Shown: positions 15,269-26,711 of the stretch, piece after piece
Position numbering within the stretch: position 1 is the first letter of the stretch
How the letters are laid out: every line of letters starts with the position of its first letter
Source of the DNA: Candidatus Onthousia faecigallinarum
Lineage (GTDB): Bacteria; Bacillota_I; Bacilli_A; RF39; UBA660
Direction: 5' to 3'
NCBI GenBank assembly: GCA_018716225.1
Contig: DVKE01000010.1
Coordinates: forward strand, 1-44,086
DNA: 44,086 nucleotides
Program-made: the position numbers and the translations under genes
The notes under the pieces: model-generated
What the model was told of the DNA's origin: nothing
Database searches by the model: none
Seen by the model: only the letters and a program-made list of their open reading frames with translations

Positions 15269-17368
15269 ATGAAAACACGGAAGAGGAATTTTAAGAAAAT
15301 TGGGATTCTTTCACTTGTGGCCATTCTTGTAGTAACTTTAATTTCTACATTTATGATGAATACACAAGCAGAAGGAAATGTACCATCATCTTTTGTTGCC
15401 AACAGTCAATATGGTATTGGCGATTTAATTGCCAATTATCACTTCGGTAAACTTTATAATACTTCTACTGGAGCTTATGTATATTGTACAGACTATCATA
15501 AGACTACACCACATTCAGAGCCTATGAATCTAGTAGGAGAAGCATCTTCAGGAATTGCTTATATCTTAGCGAACGGATATCCAAATGTAAGCTTTACGGG
15601 TAATAGTGATTATGACTATTACATTACGCAAACCGCAGTATGGTGGTATTTGGATGAATCGACTGGATCAAACAATATTTCAAATGAATTTAAAACGGGT
15701 GCAGACCCATATAATCTAAGACAATATGTAGTGGATTTGGTAAATCGTGCCAAACAACATCCAAATTATGCACAACCAAGTTTAAATATTAACAATAGTG
15801 ATTCAACAATGCATTTGTCAAGTGATAAAAAATATTACGAATCAAATAATATTAGCATTAGTGGTGAATCTTTAGGAGATAGTTATACTGTTTCTTTGGA
15901 AAATGCACCAAGTGGCGCAGAAGTAGTTAATGCTAGTAATAATGTAGCAGGAAACTCTTTCGCTACAAATGAATCATTTAAAGTTCGTATTCCTGTTTCT
16001 AGTGTGACGGGTACCGATTTAAGTGTTAATATTGCTGTCCATGCTAGCTCTACTGTTAATAAAGCTTATCAATATCAAGCTGCAACTTCGACTGTTCAAA
16101 GTGTATTTGGTGGAGCTTTGTATCCAGAAACAGTGGGATTAGATGCTAAAACAACCGTAAATTTAACAACAAGTAAAGTTTCTATTGTGAAAATTGATAG
16201 TTCTACCGGAAAAGCTTTAGCAGGAGCTCATTTAGTTCTTACAGATAGCAACGGTAATACTGTTACAGAGTGGGATACGACAGAGAATGCCCATGTTATT
16301 AAGAACTTAGCAGATGGAACTTACACTTTAAAAGAAACAAAAGCACCCAGTGGATATCAATTAGTAGAAGATCCGGTAACTATTACTATTGGTCCGGGCA
16401 ATCGTAATATTCAACTTAAATTTGGAAATCAAAAAATTGAGAAGAAAGTAACGATTATTAAAGTAGATAAAGATACGGATCAACCAATTAGTGGAGCAAA
16501 ATTGGTGATTAAAGATGCTAATGGTAATACAGTAAAAGAATTTACTTCAACAACAGAACCTTTTGTTCTAAAAGGTCTTGCAGATGGAAATTATACAGTA
16601 GAAGAAGTAGAAGCACCAAGTGGCTATAAAAAATCAGATGAAGTATATAAATTCACAATTAGTGATCAAAATAGTGATGTAACGGTTCGTTTTAAAAATG
16701 AGTCTATCGAGAAGAAAGTAACAATCATTAAAGTGGATAAAGATACTGGTAATCCAGTTAGTGGAGCCAAACTAGTTCTTAAAGATGCTAGTGGTAATAC
16801 GGTAAAAGAATTTACTTCATCGGTAAAACCATTTGTGCTAAATGGACTTCCTGATGGTGATTATAGCGTCGAAGAGTTAGAAGCACCTAGTGGCTATAAA
16901 AAATCAGATGAAGTATATAAATTCACAATTAGTGATGAGAATAACAACGTAACCGTTCGTTTTGAAAATGAATCTATTGAAAAGAAAGTAACAATCTTAA
17001 AGGTAGATCAATCTACTGGAAATCCGTTAGCTGGAGCTCATCTGGTTGTTAAGAATGCAGCTGGAGAAGTAGTGGCAGATTTTGTAACTACTGAAGATAA
17101 TTATGTTATTAATGGCATCAGTGATGGAGATTATACCATTGAAGAAGTTGAAGCTCCTAAGGGATATCAATTAGCTACTGAAGTATATAAATTCACAATT
17201 AGTGATGATACACCAAATGTTAGTGTAACTGTTGAGAATATTCCAGAAGTAGAAGTACCGTTTACTGGAAGTAATAATTCAATGATTCCAATGATCTTTG
17301 GATTAACAATTTGCCTTGCAGGAGTCGGAATGGTATTATACTATGAGAAAAGACAAAGGTTACAATAA
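15269..17368 (+). CDS. Cell-wall-anchored adhesin: thioester domain plus four SpaA repeats
   Basis: About 699 residues. A signal peptide (residues 1-32) is followed by a thioester domain. Its cysteine is in GAYVYCTDYHK and its glutamine in the TQTAVWWYLDE motif; these can form an internal Cys-Gln thioester that bonds covalently to host surface amines. A beta-rich middle region leads to four SpaA-type (Cna-B) repeats, each starting with a VTIIKVD-like strand carrying the isopeptide lysine and ending in an E-x-x-APSGY motif with the catalytic glutamate. A VPFTG sorting signal, a hydrophobic helix and a basic tail finish the protein. It is probably anchored by the sortase encoded next door. It lacks an evident pilin motif, so it is more likely a single-chain adhesin than a pilus backbone. 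Confidence 0.9.
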   Translation: MKTRKRNFKKIGILSLVAILVVTLISTFMMNTQAEGNVPSSFVANSQYGIGDLIANYHFGKLYNTSTGAYVYCTDYHKTTPHSEPMNLVGEASSGIAYILANGYPNVSFTGNSDYDYYITQTAVWWYLDESTGSNNISNEFKTGADPYNLRQYVVDLVNRAKQHPNYAQPSLNINNSDSTMHLSSDKKYYESNNISISGESLGDSYTVSLENAPSGAEVVNASNNVAGNSFATNESFKVRIPVSSVTGTDLSVNIAVHASSTVNKAYQYQAATSTVQSVFGGALYPETVGLDAKTTVNLTTSKVSIVKIDSSTGKALAGAHLVLTDSNGNTVTEWDTTENAHVIKNLADGTYTLKETKAPSGYQLVEDPVTITIGPGNRNIQLKFGNQKIEKKVTIIKVDKDTDQPISGAKLVIKDANGNTVKEFTSTTEPFVLKGLADGNYTVEEVEAPSGYKKSDEVYKFTISDQNSDVTVRFKNESIEKKVTIIKVDKDTGNPVSGAKLVLKDASGNTVKEFTSSVKPFVLNGLPDGDYSVEELEAPSGYKKSDEVYKFTISDENNNVTVRFENESIEKKVTILKVDQSTGNPLAGAHLVVKNAAGEVVADFVTTEDNYVINGISDGDYTIEEVEAPKGYQLATEVYKFTISDDTPNVSVTVENIPEVEVPFTGSNNSMIPMIFGLTICLAGVGMVLYYEKRQRLQ
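16436..17245 (+). repeat. Three near-identical SpaA-domain DNA repeats of about 270 bp
   Basis: The units start at about 16436, 16706 and 16976 with variants of attgagaagaaagtaac. They share long identical stretches, such as gaagtatataaattcacaat present in all three. High DNA identity implies recent duplication and a potential for length variation. The fourth, upstream SpaA domain (about 16170-16435) is more diverged. Confidence 0.8.
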
Positions 17369-17390
17369 AAGCAAGTAAAATCTTGAGGTA

Positions 17391-17416
17391 AAAGCAAGAA
17401 AAACTTGCTTTTTTTT
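17391..17416 (+). terminator. Terminator after the adhesin gene
   Basis: AAAGCAAG/CTTGCTTT stem with a five-base A loop followed by a run of T. A second AAAAGCAAG copy at 17377-17385 could pair with the same descending arm. Confidence 0.8.
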
Positions 17417-17433
17417 AACTTTTATGATATAAT
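17405..17433 (+). promoter_or_regulatory. Sortase promoter overlapping the preceding terminator
   Basis: TTGCTT, 17-base spacer, TATAAT with extended ATGA. The -35 element is the descending arm of the upstream terminator hairpin and the T-run is part of the spacer. Confidence 0.75.
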
Positions 17434-17450
17434 ATAGCCACAAATGGATA

Positions 17451-17514
17451 AGGGGGAGTTGAAATGGTAATATGTTTTTCTCCCTACTTAAAAAAGAATA
17501 GATAGGGTAGGTGG
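17451..17514 (+). promoter_or_regulatory. Sortase leader: 13-codon ORF and competing GGGAG/CTCCC/TAGGG pairings
   Basis: A strong GGGGGAG site precedes ATG 17464, which opens a 13-residue ORF ending at TAG 17505. Within it CTCCCTA (17480-17486) can pair either back to GGGAG (17454-17458) or forward to TAGGG (17503-17507), which adjoins the sortase ribosome site GTAGGTGG. This geometry could let translation of the leader control access to the sortase start. The pairing is visible; the regulation is inference. Confidence 0.4.
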
Positions 17515-17519
17515 TTTCT

Positions 17520-18170
17520 ATGACAAGAATAAAGCATAAGATATCTCCTAATGTTATTGCTCTTGTAGCAGCAGCGATTATTGTATTGGGTTTATTCTTT
17601 ACTCTTTCAAGTTTTATCGATGAGAAACGTTTATTATCCTTTGATTATATGAATAATCAATTTTATGATGATGAACAGATTGTTGATGATGTTTATACAA
17701 CGAATGTTTCTTCAGAAGATAGTTCATCTGATTCAACTTCTAGTTCTTCTGTAACGAGTAATTTAGAACACTATATTGGTTATTTGGAAATTCCGAAATT
17801 AGGATTTCGAAGAGGATTTTATAATATCGATTCTGCTCTTAATACGGTAGAAGCGAATATTGAAGTTATTAAGGGAAGTTCTATGCCAGATGTAGAAAAT
17901 GGTAATTTAATTATTGCGGGGCATTCTGGCACTGGTTGGAAAGCGTTCTTCAATGATCTTCATCTTCTTGAAGTAGGCGATGAAGCAAGAGTATTATATC
18001 AAGGAAATACCTATATCTATCAAATTACAAATATTTATAAGGATAAAAATACGGGTCGTTTAGCAATTAAACGAGATTATAATAAAACAACATTAACATT
18101 AGTTACTTGTACCAACAATGATAGTTCTACACAAACTATTTATATTGCAGAATTGTTAAGGGTAGAATAA
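17520..18170 (+). CDS. Sortase family transpeptidase
   Basis: 216 residues. One membrane helix (residues 11-32) anchors it, a Ser/Asp-rich linker (about 55-80) follows, and the sortase beta barrel runs from IGYLEIPKLG to the end. The catalytic histidine is H135 in IIAGHSGTGW and the cysteine C197 in TLVTCTNND. The arginine expected on the strand after the cysteine is not there: that strand reads STQTIYIAEL, with Gln or Thr where Arg normally sits, and the next Arg is R214 near the C-terminus. It probably joins the neighbouring VPFTG adhesin to the wall. ATG 17520 is preceded by GTAGGTGG; the ORF-track GTG at 17511 is within that site. Confidence 0.9.
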   Translation: MTRIKHKISPNVIALVAAAIIVLGLFFTLSSFIDEKRLLSFDYMNNQFYDDEQIVDDVYTTNVSSEDSSSDSTSSSSVTSNLEHYIGYLEIPKLGFRRGFYNIDSALNTVEANIEVIKGSSMPDVENGNLIIAGHSGTGWKAFFNDLHLLEVGDEARVLYQGNTYIYQITNIYKDKNTGRLAIKRDYNKTTLTLVTCTNNDSSTQTIYIAELLRVE

Positions 18171-18191
18171 AAATAAAAGGGGGTGTTGGTG

Positions 18192-19064
18192 ATGAGTCCA
18201 TTATCGTTTTTTCGTAAGATTGAAATGGTTTGGGAAGTTATTTCTTCCTCTCCATTATATGGAATTGCTTTCTTTGTTTTGCTATTTCTTGTTATTCTAT
18301 TTAGTACGACCAATAAAAGCAATGCTAAACAAAGTAAAAAGACATATTTTCTAATTTATTTAGCAGTTGCTATTTACTTTCTCATTCAATATGGAAGTAG
18401 TATTGGAACTATGATTGATTATGCAATTAATCAAATGTTTCTATCTTATTATTTTCCTAATATTGTCATTTATTTAGGAATGATAATTATTGCAAATATT
18501 ATTCTGTGGAAAACGTTGTTCAGTAAGAAAGCAAATCGAGTGATTCGAATCTTTAATTCTTGTTTTTATGGAATTTTAACTTATTTGTTTATTTTGGTTG
18601 TTTCTTTAGTTCAACAATTAAAATTAAATGTTTTTCAATTAGAAGAAATGTATAGTAGTAATCAGGTTCGAAGTTTATTAGAACTTAGTATGTTCTTCTT
18701 TGTTATTTGGATGGCAATTCTGATTGTTTATGCTTTGATTCGAAAACATCAACAACGGAAGATGCCAAAAGAAGAAAGTCCAAAAGATTACACTATTATT
18801 TCACCCTTTCAAACGTTTACTCCTTATAAATTAGTTACTAATGCTGCACCTCAACATCAAACAACACCACCAACACCAGTAGAAGTTGTTCAAACACCGG
18901 TAGTAGAACCAGTGAAGAAAGAGGAACCATTTACTTTGGAAGAGTATAAAGTCATGCTTCAAATTTTAAAAGAAGAGAAAGCGAAAGAAGAGGCACAGAA
19001 GAAGAAACAAGCAGAACCTTCTTATGATGCATTAACAGATCTTTATAAAAGTATAGAAGATTAG
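18192..19064 (+). CDS. Polytopic membrane protein of the sortase locus, unknown function
   Basis: About 290 residues. Five hydrophobic stretches are visible in the first 190 residues (roughly 17-38, 50-68, 90-110, 125-147 and 160-182). A long cytoplasmic-type tail follows: a Pro/Thr/Val-rich linker, then a Lys/Glu helix with LEEYKVMLQILKEEKAKEEA, probably coiled coil, and a short DALTDLYKSIED end. I do not recognise the family. It lies 21 bases after the sortase, on the same strand with an AAGGGGG site, and shares the sortase promoter. A role in export, assembly or sensing for the surface adhesin is inferred from position alone. Confidence 0.8.
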   Translation: MSPLSFFRKIEMVWEVISSSPLYGIAFFVLLFLVILFSTTNKSNAKQSKKTYFLIYLAVAIYFLIQYGSSIGTMIDYAINQMFLSYYFPNIVIYLGMIIIANIILWKTLFSKKANRVIRIFNSCFYGILTYLFILVVSLVQQLKLNVFQLEEMYSSNQVRSLLELSMFFFVIWMAILIVYALIRKHQQRKMPKEESPKDYTIISPFQTFTPYKLVTNAAPQHQTTPPTPVEVVQTPVVEPVKKEEPFTLEEYKVMLQILKEEKAKEEAQKKKQAEPSYDALTDLYKSIED

Positions 19065-19084
19065 GCATAGCTTAATCTTTTTTT
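19057..19084 (+). terminator. Terminator of the sortase operon
   Basis: AAGATTA (including the stop codon region) pairs with TAATCTT, followed by a run of T. Confidence 0.75.
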
Positions 19085-19108
19085 CATATATTATAATGGT
19101 GATATAAG

Positions 19109-20044
19109 ATGCTTAGTGAGGAACAGTTTATTGTACAATCTTTTAATAATGGTTTATTTTATTTAAGAAGTATTCGTGATTATTGTGTTAATATACAATT
19201 ATCTTTTTATAAAAATAATGGGGATTATAGTAGGAGGGCTGAAGCGTTAGCGAAAAGATGCGAGGCTTTATGGCGAGAAATTATAACTGCTACCGAAGGA
19301 TTTGTTCCATCTTCTTCTTTACAATATCAACTTTTTGTAACGAAGTTTACTCTTCCTTGTGAACAGCTTACAGAAAAATTGTTTGGTATTACTTTAGCGA
19401 CTGACATTACAGAAGATCAACTTGAGTTGAAAGCAAAAGATAATTTTGAAAATCCTTCTTTGGAACTTTTAAATCAGGTACAATCTATTAACCAAAAAGC
19501 TTCCTTGCTTGTTGTAGATTTTCTTAATCTAGCATTAGAAATAAAAGATAAATTAATCTCAAACGAACTATTTTCTTATAGTTATCCTTCTCTTTATGAC
19601 TATATGATTGGAAATGTTAGTACTTATCAGAATGTATTGGAGCGGTTAGAGAAAGGAATTGTGGCTGATCCTGTTTATATTACCAATCGGGAATTCAATG
19701 CTAATAGTATGATGTATGCGATATTACTTTTTCTAAGTGGTTTTATCAATACAAGTGAAAAAGACTATTTGGATGAATTAGATAGGTTGATTCCAGCTTA
19801 TTCCCGTCTTCTTATTGATTTTCAAGCGTTACCTCTAAGTCCAGAGAATCAAAGGGCTTTAACGGAAAGAAGTCTTAATTTGGTTCAACAACTTTTGAAA
19901 TTAATGGAAAATATGTTACAAGATTTATTAGAGGCAAATTTATATTTTATTGTGGAACCTTTAATGATTGATCAATTTTATACCGATGTTAATTTTGTTT
20001 CTTATCAATTAAATGAAATTGAAGAAACACAAGAGAATTTTTAG
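19109..20044 (+). CDS. DUF2935-like two-domain helical protein
   Basis: 311 residues, predicted all helical, with two similar halves (about 1-140 and 150-300), each starting with a polar xxFNxxxxxY- or REFNANSMMY-like helix. The layout resembles DUF2935 proteins of Bacillus and Clostridium, which have two four-helix bundles. I base this on pattern memory; the metal-binding residues often discussed for that family are not obvious here. No signal peptide is visible. GGTGAT precedes the ATG, and a TATAAT element just upstream suggests a separate promoter after the sortase-operon terminator. Function unknown. Confidence 0.6.
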   Translation: MLSEEQFIVQSFNNGLFYLRSIRDYCVNIQLSFYKNNGDYSRRAEALAKRCEALWREIITATEGFVPSSSLQYQLFVTKFTLPCEQLTEKLFGITLATDITEDQLELKAKDNFENPSLELLNQVQSINQKASLLVVDFLNLALEIKDKLISNELFSYSYPSLYDYMIGNVSTYQNVLERLEKGIVADPVYITNREFNANSMMYAILLFLSGFINTSEKDYLDELDRLIPAYSRLLIDFQALPLSPENQRALTERSLNLVQQLLKLMENMLQDLLEANLYFIVEPLMIDQFYTDVNFVSYQLNEIEETQENF

Positions 20045-20123
20045 AAGGGAAACCTTCTTTTTTCATCTTTTAAACTTTTGTAAGATCTGATACAATGGAA
20101 GTAGGAAATAGAAGGTGTATGAC

Positions 20124-22220
20124 ATGCAATTAGATAAATTAAATGAACAACAAAAAAAAGCGGTCCTTTATCATGATGGACCTCTTCTTATCTTGGCTGG
20201 AGCAGGATCTGGGAAAACACGAGTATTAACGATGAAGATTGCTTATGATATCGAAGAGTTACATGTTTCTCCAAGAGAAATATTAGCGATTACCTTTACC
20301 AATAAAGCGGCAACGGAGATGAAAGGAAGAGTCTATGATTTAATTGGAAGTGCGGCGAAAGAGATTCAAATTTCAACCTTTCACTCTTTTGGTTTAAAAT
20401 TATTAAGAGAAAACTATGATAAATTAGGTTATAAAGCAAATTTTGTAATTATGGATAGTGATGATTCTATTACGATTGTGAAAAAAATATTAAAAGAATT
20501 AAATTATGATCCAAAGATTTATAATCCGAAAGCGATTCGGAATAAAATAAGTAATTGTAAAAATGAATTAATGGCTCCTAAAGATTATGAAAAATATGCC
20601 GTAGGGGATTATGAAAAAGTAGTGTTGGAAGTATTTTATAAATATGAAAATAAATTAAAGACTAGTAATGCTATTGATTTTGATGATTTACTGCTCCTAC
20701 CTATTCGTTTGTTTCGGGAGCATCCTGAGGTGTTACAATATTATCAAGAGCGTTATCGCTATATTTTTATTGATGAGTATCAGGATACGAATGAAGCTCA
20801 ATATATTTTAAGTAAAATGATTAGTGCAAAATATAAAAATATTTGTGTGGTAGGAGATGCCGATCAAGCGATTTATGGCTTTCGAGGAGCTAACTATAAA
20901 AACATTCTAAACTTTGAAAAAGACTATCCTAATGCTTTAAGTATTAAATTAGAGCAGAATTATCGGTCTACTAAAAATATTTTGGATGCTGCAAATTGTG
21001 TGATTCGGCATAATCAAAGTAGGAAAGAAAAGAATCTTTGGTCCTTAAAAGGGAATGGGGAGAAGGTTACTTATTACCGGGCTTATGATGAAAAAGATGA
21101 AGCACATTATGTCGCTCAAGAAATTAAAAAATGTATCAACGAAGATGTGGATTTAAGTGAAATTGCGATTCTTTATCGAACCAATGCTCAGTCCCGAGTA
21201 ATGGAGGAAGAATTACTTAAAAATAGTATTCCTTATCGGATTGTAGGAGGACTTAGTTTCTATGCTAGACGAGAAATTAAAGATTTACTAGCTTATTTAA
21301 AATTAATTTATAATGAAAAAGATGATGTTAGTTTCCTAAGAGTCATTAATACTCCGAAAAGAGGAATTGGGTTAAAGACCATTGAAAAGTTAACTCTAAA
21401 AGCAGAAGAGGAAAACTGTAGTTTGTTTGAAGTGATCACTGGGGGAAAAGAGGAGAGTTTTAAAGACATGATTCTTGAGTTACAGAAAATAGCGAATCAA
21501 GTAACCTTAACGGAGTTGATTGATAAAGTCCTCGATGCTAGTGGTATGAAAAAAGAGCTTGAAAGTGAAAAGAGTCTTGAAGCAGAAATACGGTTAGAGA
21601 ACTTAGAAGAGTTTAAGTCTATTACAAAAGCTTTTGAAGAACGAGAGGGTCTTGTTTCTTTGGAAGATTTCTTGTATGAAGTAAGTCTTGTCAATGATAA
21701 AGAGGAATATAAAGATTCAAGAAATAAAGTGAGTTTAATGACTGTACATTCGGTAAAGGGGCTTGAGTTTGATATTGTCTTTGTCATTGGAATGGAAGAA
21801 GGAATCTTTCCTCATATGAATAGCTTGATGAGTAATAGTGAGATTGAGGAAGAAAGACGTCTTTGTTATGTAGCGATTACAAGAGCCAAAGAAAAACTCT
21901 ATCTTGTAAATGCACGTAGAAGGACATTGTTTGGACGCGATCAAATTAATCCACCTAGTAGATTCTTAGGAGAAATTGATGAGAGGCTATTAGATAGTAA
22001 TGTTCATAAAGATGAGATATTGGAAAAGAAAATAGTGGAAGAAAAAGACGTTTTACGGGATGAAGATGTGGATTACCAAGTAGGAGATTATGTCGTTCAT
22101 GATACTTTTGGAGCTGGAAGAGTCGTGGAAGTAACCAATTCTTTGGTATCGGTTGCTTTTAAGCATCCTTATGGGATTAAAAAATTGATGAAGAATCATA
22201 AAAGTTTGACCAAAGTTTAG
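20124..22220 (+). CDS. pcrA: ATP-dependent DNA helicase PcrA/UvrD
   Basis: About 698 residues. Superfamily 1 helicase motifs are in order: LNEQQKKAV (Q motif), LAGAGSGKTRVL (I), ITFTNKAATEMKGR (Ia), FIDEYQDTNEAQY (II), VVGDADQAIYGFRGA (III), LEQNYRST (IV), MTVHSVKGLEFD (V) and CYVAITRAKEKLYL (VI). A C-terminal SH3-like segment (YVVHDTFGAGRVVEV) matches the PcrA RNA-polymerase-binding tail. It unwinds DNA in repair and plasmid replication and clears RecA. ATG 20124 follows GAAGGTG; the track's GTG lies inside that site. Together with LigA downstream this recalls the B. subtilis pcrA-ligA pair, here with two genes inserted between. Confidence 0.96.
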   Translation: MQLDKLNEQQKKAVLYHDGPLLILAGAGSGKTRVLTMKIAYDIEELHVSPREILAITFTNKAATEMKGRVYDLIGSAAKEIQISTFHSFGLKLLRENYDKLGYKANFVIMDSDDSITIVKKILKELNYDPKIYNPKAIRNKISNCKNELMAPKDYEKYAVGDYEKVVLEVFYKYENKLKTSNAIDFDDLLLLPIRLFREHPEVLQYYQERYRYIFIDEYQDTNEAQYILSKMISAKYKNICVVGDADQAIYGFRGANYKNILNFEKDYPNALSIKLEQNYRSTKNILDAANCVIRHNQSRKEKNLWSLKGNGEKVTYYRAYDEKDEAHYVAQEIKKCINEDVDLSEIAILYRTNAQSRVMEEELLKNSIPYRIVGGLSFYARREIKDLLAYLKLIYNEKDDVSFLRVINTPKRGIGLKTIEKLTLKAEEENCSLFEVITGGKEESFKDMILELQKIANQVTLTELIDKVLDASGMKKELESEKSLEAEIRLENLEEFKSITKAFEEREGLVSLEDFLYEVSLVNDKEEYKDSRNKVSLMTVHSVKGLEFDIVFVIGMEEGIFPHMNSLMSNSEIEEERRLCYVAITRAKEKLYLVNARRRTLFGRDQINPPSRFLGEIDERLLDSNVHKDEILEKKIVEEKDVLRDEDVDYQVGDYVVHDTFGAGRVVEVTNSLVSVAFKHPYGIKKLMKNHKSLTKV

Positions 22221-22233
22221 GAGGGTGAGGGAA

Positions 22234-23024
22234 ATGGAAGAAAAATTAAAACAAAATTATCAATTGTATATTAGTAGAATAAATGGGGGAAGATTAGGGG
22301 GCTCTTTCATTAAATATAATTATACGGGAGGAATTGAAGATTTGATAGAAGTCACACCAACTGCTCTTGCTTCCGTTTTATATTTAATGCCAACGGTTGC
22401 GAATCAATTAGAGTATGGACAAAGATTTGTTTTAAGCTTTAATGAGGAAGAACATGTTTATGAGGCTTATGTCGAAGAAAGAAAGACGGAAGGTCCTTAT
22501 TGTGAGTTTGTTGGTTATGAGACAATTAAAAAAAAGAAGGATCCTACTCTAGCTTGTAGTATGACAAAATTAGAGGAGAGTTCTTTAGCGGAGCATTTTG
22601 ATTCTCCCATTTTAAGAAAAAAAATAAGTCATCATCTTGAAGAGAAAATGAAACAAGGGTATGATTTGTGGATTCGTCATGATGGTATGGGAAAATTGGA
22701 TGCGGCTTTAATTACGATAAAAGAAAATGAAGCTTTTGATTTTATTGGATTAGAGGAAGAAAAGATAAATTTAATACAATCTTTTTCGACTTTAGAAAAA
22801 GAATTATATAAAGGGGGAAGTACGAGGAGTTTTTTGGTTCATTATGATAAAGCTCAAGATGGATTTTATGCTTCTTTAAAGGAAATGAATTACTGCTCGG
22901 ATGGAAGTAATCGTGTTTTTTGGAATCCTTTAGAGGAAGTAGAAGGAAAAAGCTTACAAGGTACTTTTTATTTAATGAATCGAGAGATAAAAAAAGAAAA
23001 TGAGAAAGGAAAGGAATTAAAGAA

Positions 23025-23043
<19 letters not shown>
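22234..23043 (+). CDS. Hypothetical protein between pcrA and the nucleotidyltransferase gene
   Basis: About 269 residues from ATG 22234, preceded by GGAGGG. I recognise no family. No membrane segment or signal peptide is present. The protein appears duplicated: the N-terminal half has QLYISRINGGRLGGSFIKY and the second half QGYDLWIRHDGMGKLDAALI, each a charged helix followed by strands, suggesting two related alpha/beta modules. It starts 13 bases after pcrA and overlaps the next gene by 19 bases, so it belongs to a co-transcribed unit. Confidence 0.75.
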
Positions 23044-25941
<2,898 letters not shown>

Positions 25942-25944
<3 letters not shown>

Positions 25945-25970
25945 ACTGTTTGTTAAATTCATGCTATACT
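25942..25970 (+). promoter_or_regulatory. Promoter after ligA
   Basis: TAGACT, beginning within the ligA stop codon, a 17-base spacer and TATACT with an ATGC extended -10. Confidence 0.6.
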
Positions 25971-25993
25971 AAGATTACTTTGAATGGGGTGAG

Positions 25994-26635
25994 ATGATGA
26001 AGAAAAAGAAAAGAAGATTATTGACCGAAGAAGATTTTGCAATTGTGGAGGATCATGTAAAAAAAGTCAAAAAGATTTCAACCATTGTTGTGATTGTTAT
26101 TATTGCACTTGGTTGCTTGATTGGTCTTGACATTATTTTGGTAACAAAAGCCAATATAGGGCCTTTTTTGGCCGTTCGAACCAAAGTTTATGATGATGGC
26201 GGAACGGAAGAGTTTTATGGGATTGGTTATAAAGTTATTAAATATCATCAAGATGAGGGAAGACAAGATACCGTTTTGGGTAGTTGGGGATTAAAATATT
26301 CCGTAACACCGATTGTTACTACTTGTGAAGATCTTGCCTTTGCTTTACGAAATGATTCTTCCGCTTATCAAAATTATCGAGGACAATATATGCAAATCAG
26401 TGGCGTAATTTCTCAAGTTGATATAGAAAATCATCTTATCGTTTTACAATATCTTGATACCGTGGGAGGAGCTTATTCTCTTGATGTAGACTTCTTTATG
26501 GATGATAGTGTGAATCTTTCTGCTTATAAAAAAGGAGATAGAATAATTTTAGTAGGTACTCTTTATGATTATAAAGGAAAAAATGATGATAACAATCGAA
26601 CGGTTTTCTTAAAAAATGGGTTTGTAGCATCTTAA
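25994..26635 (+). CDS. Membrane-anchored protein with an OB-fold-like domain
   Basis: 213 residues. A basic N-terminus and a coiled segment precede one membrane helix (about 28-50), so the C-terminal part is probably outside. That part includes YRGQYMQISGVISQVDI and GDRIILVGTLYDYKG, strand patterns like the tRNA_anti-like OB fold found in small exported proteins. It has its own promoter and GGGGTGAG ribosome site. A hairpin (GAGGAA/TTCCTC at 26643-26659) follows but lacks a T-run. Function unknown. It is the last core-like gene before the AT-rich island. Confidence 0.65.
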   Translation: MMKKKKRRLLTEEDFAIVEDHVKKVKKISTIVVIVIIALGCLIGLDIILVTKANIGPFLAVRTKVYDDGGTEEFYGIGYKVIKYHQDEGRQDTVLGSWGLKYSVTPIVTTCEDLAFALRNDSSAYQNYRGQYMQISGVISQVDIENHLIVLQYLDTVGGAYSLDVDFFMDDSVNLSAYKKGDRIILVGTLYDYKGKNDDNNRTVFLKNGFVAS

Positions 26636-26642
26636 ATTAGTA

Positions 26643-26659
26643 GAGGAATGCCTTTCCTC
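26643..26659 (+). terminator. Hairpin at the island's left border
   Basis: GAGGAA-TGCCT-TTCCTC stem-loop between the OB-fold-like gene and the WYL regulator. No T-run follows, so termination is weak or needs a factor. Confidence 0.3.
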
Positions 26660-26711
26660 ATTAAAGACTTAAATATGGATGTAAGCAATTTATTTTTGAT
26701 AGGGTGATAAA

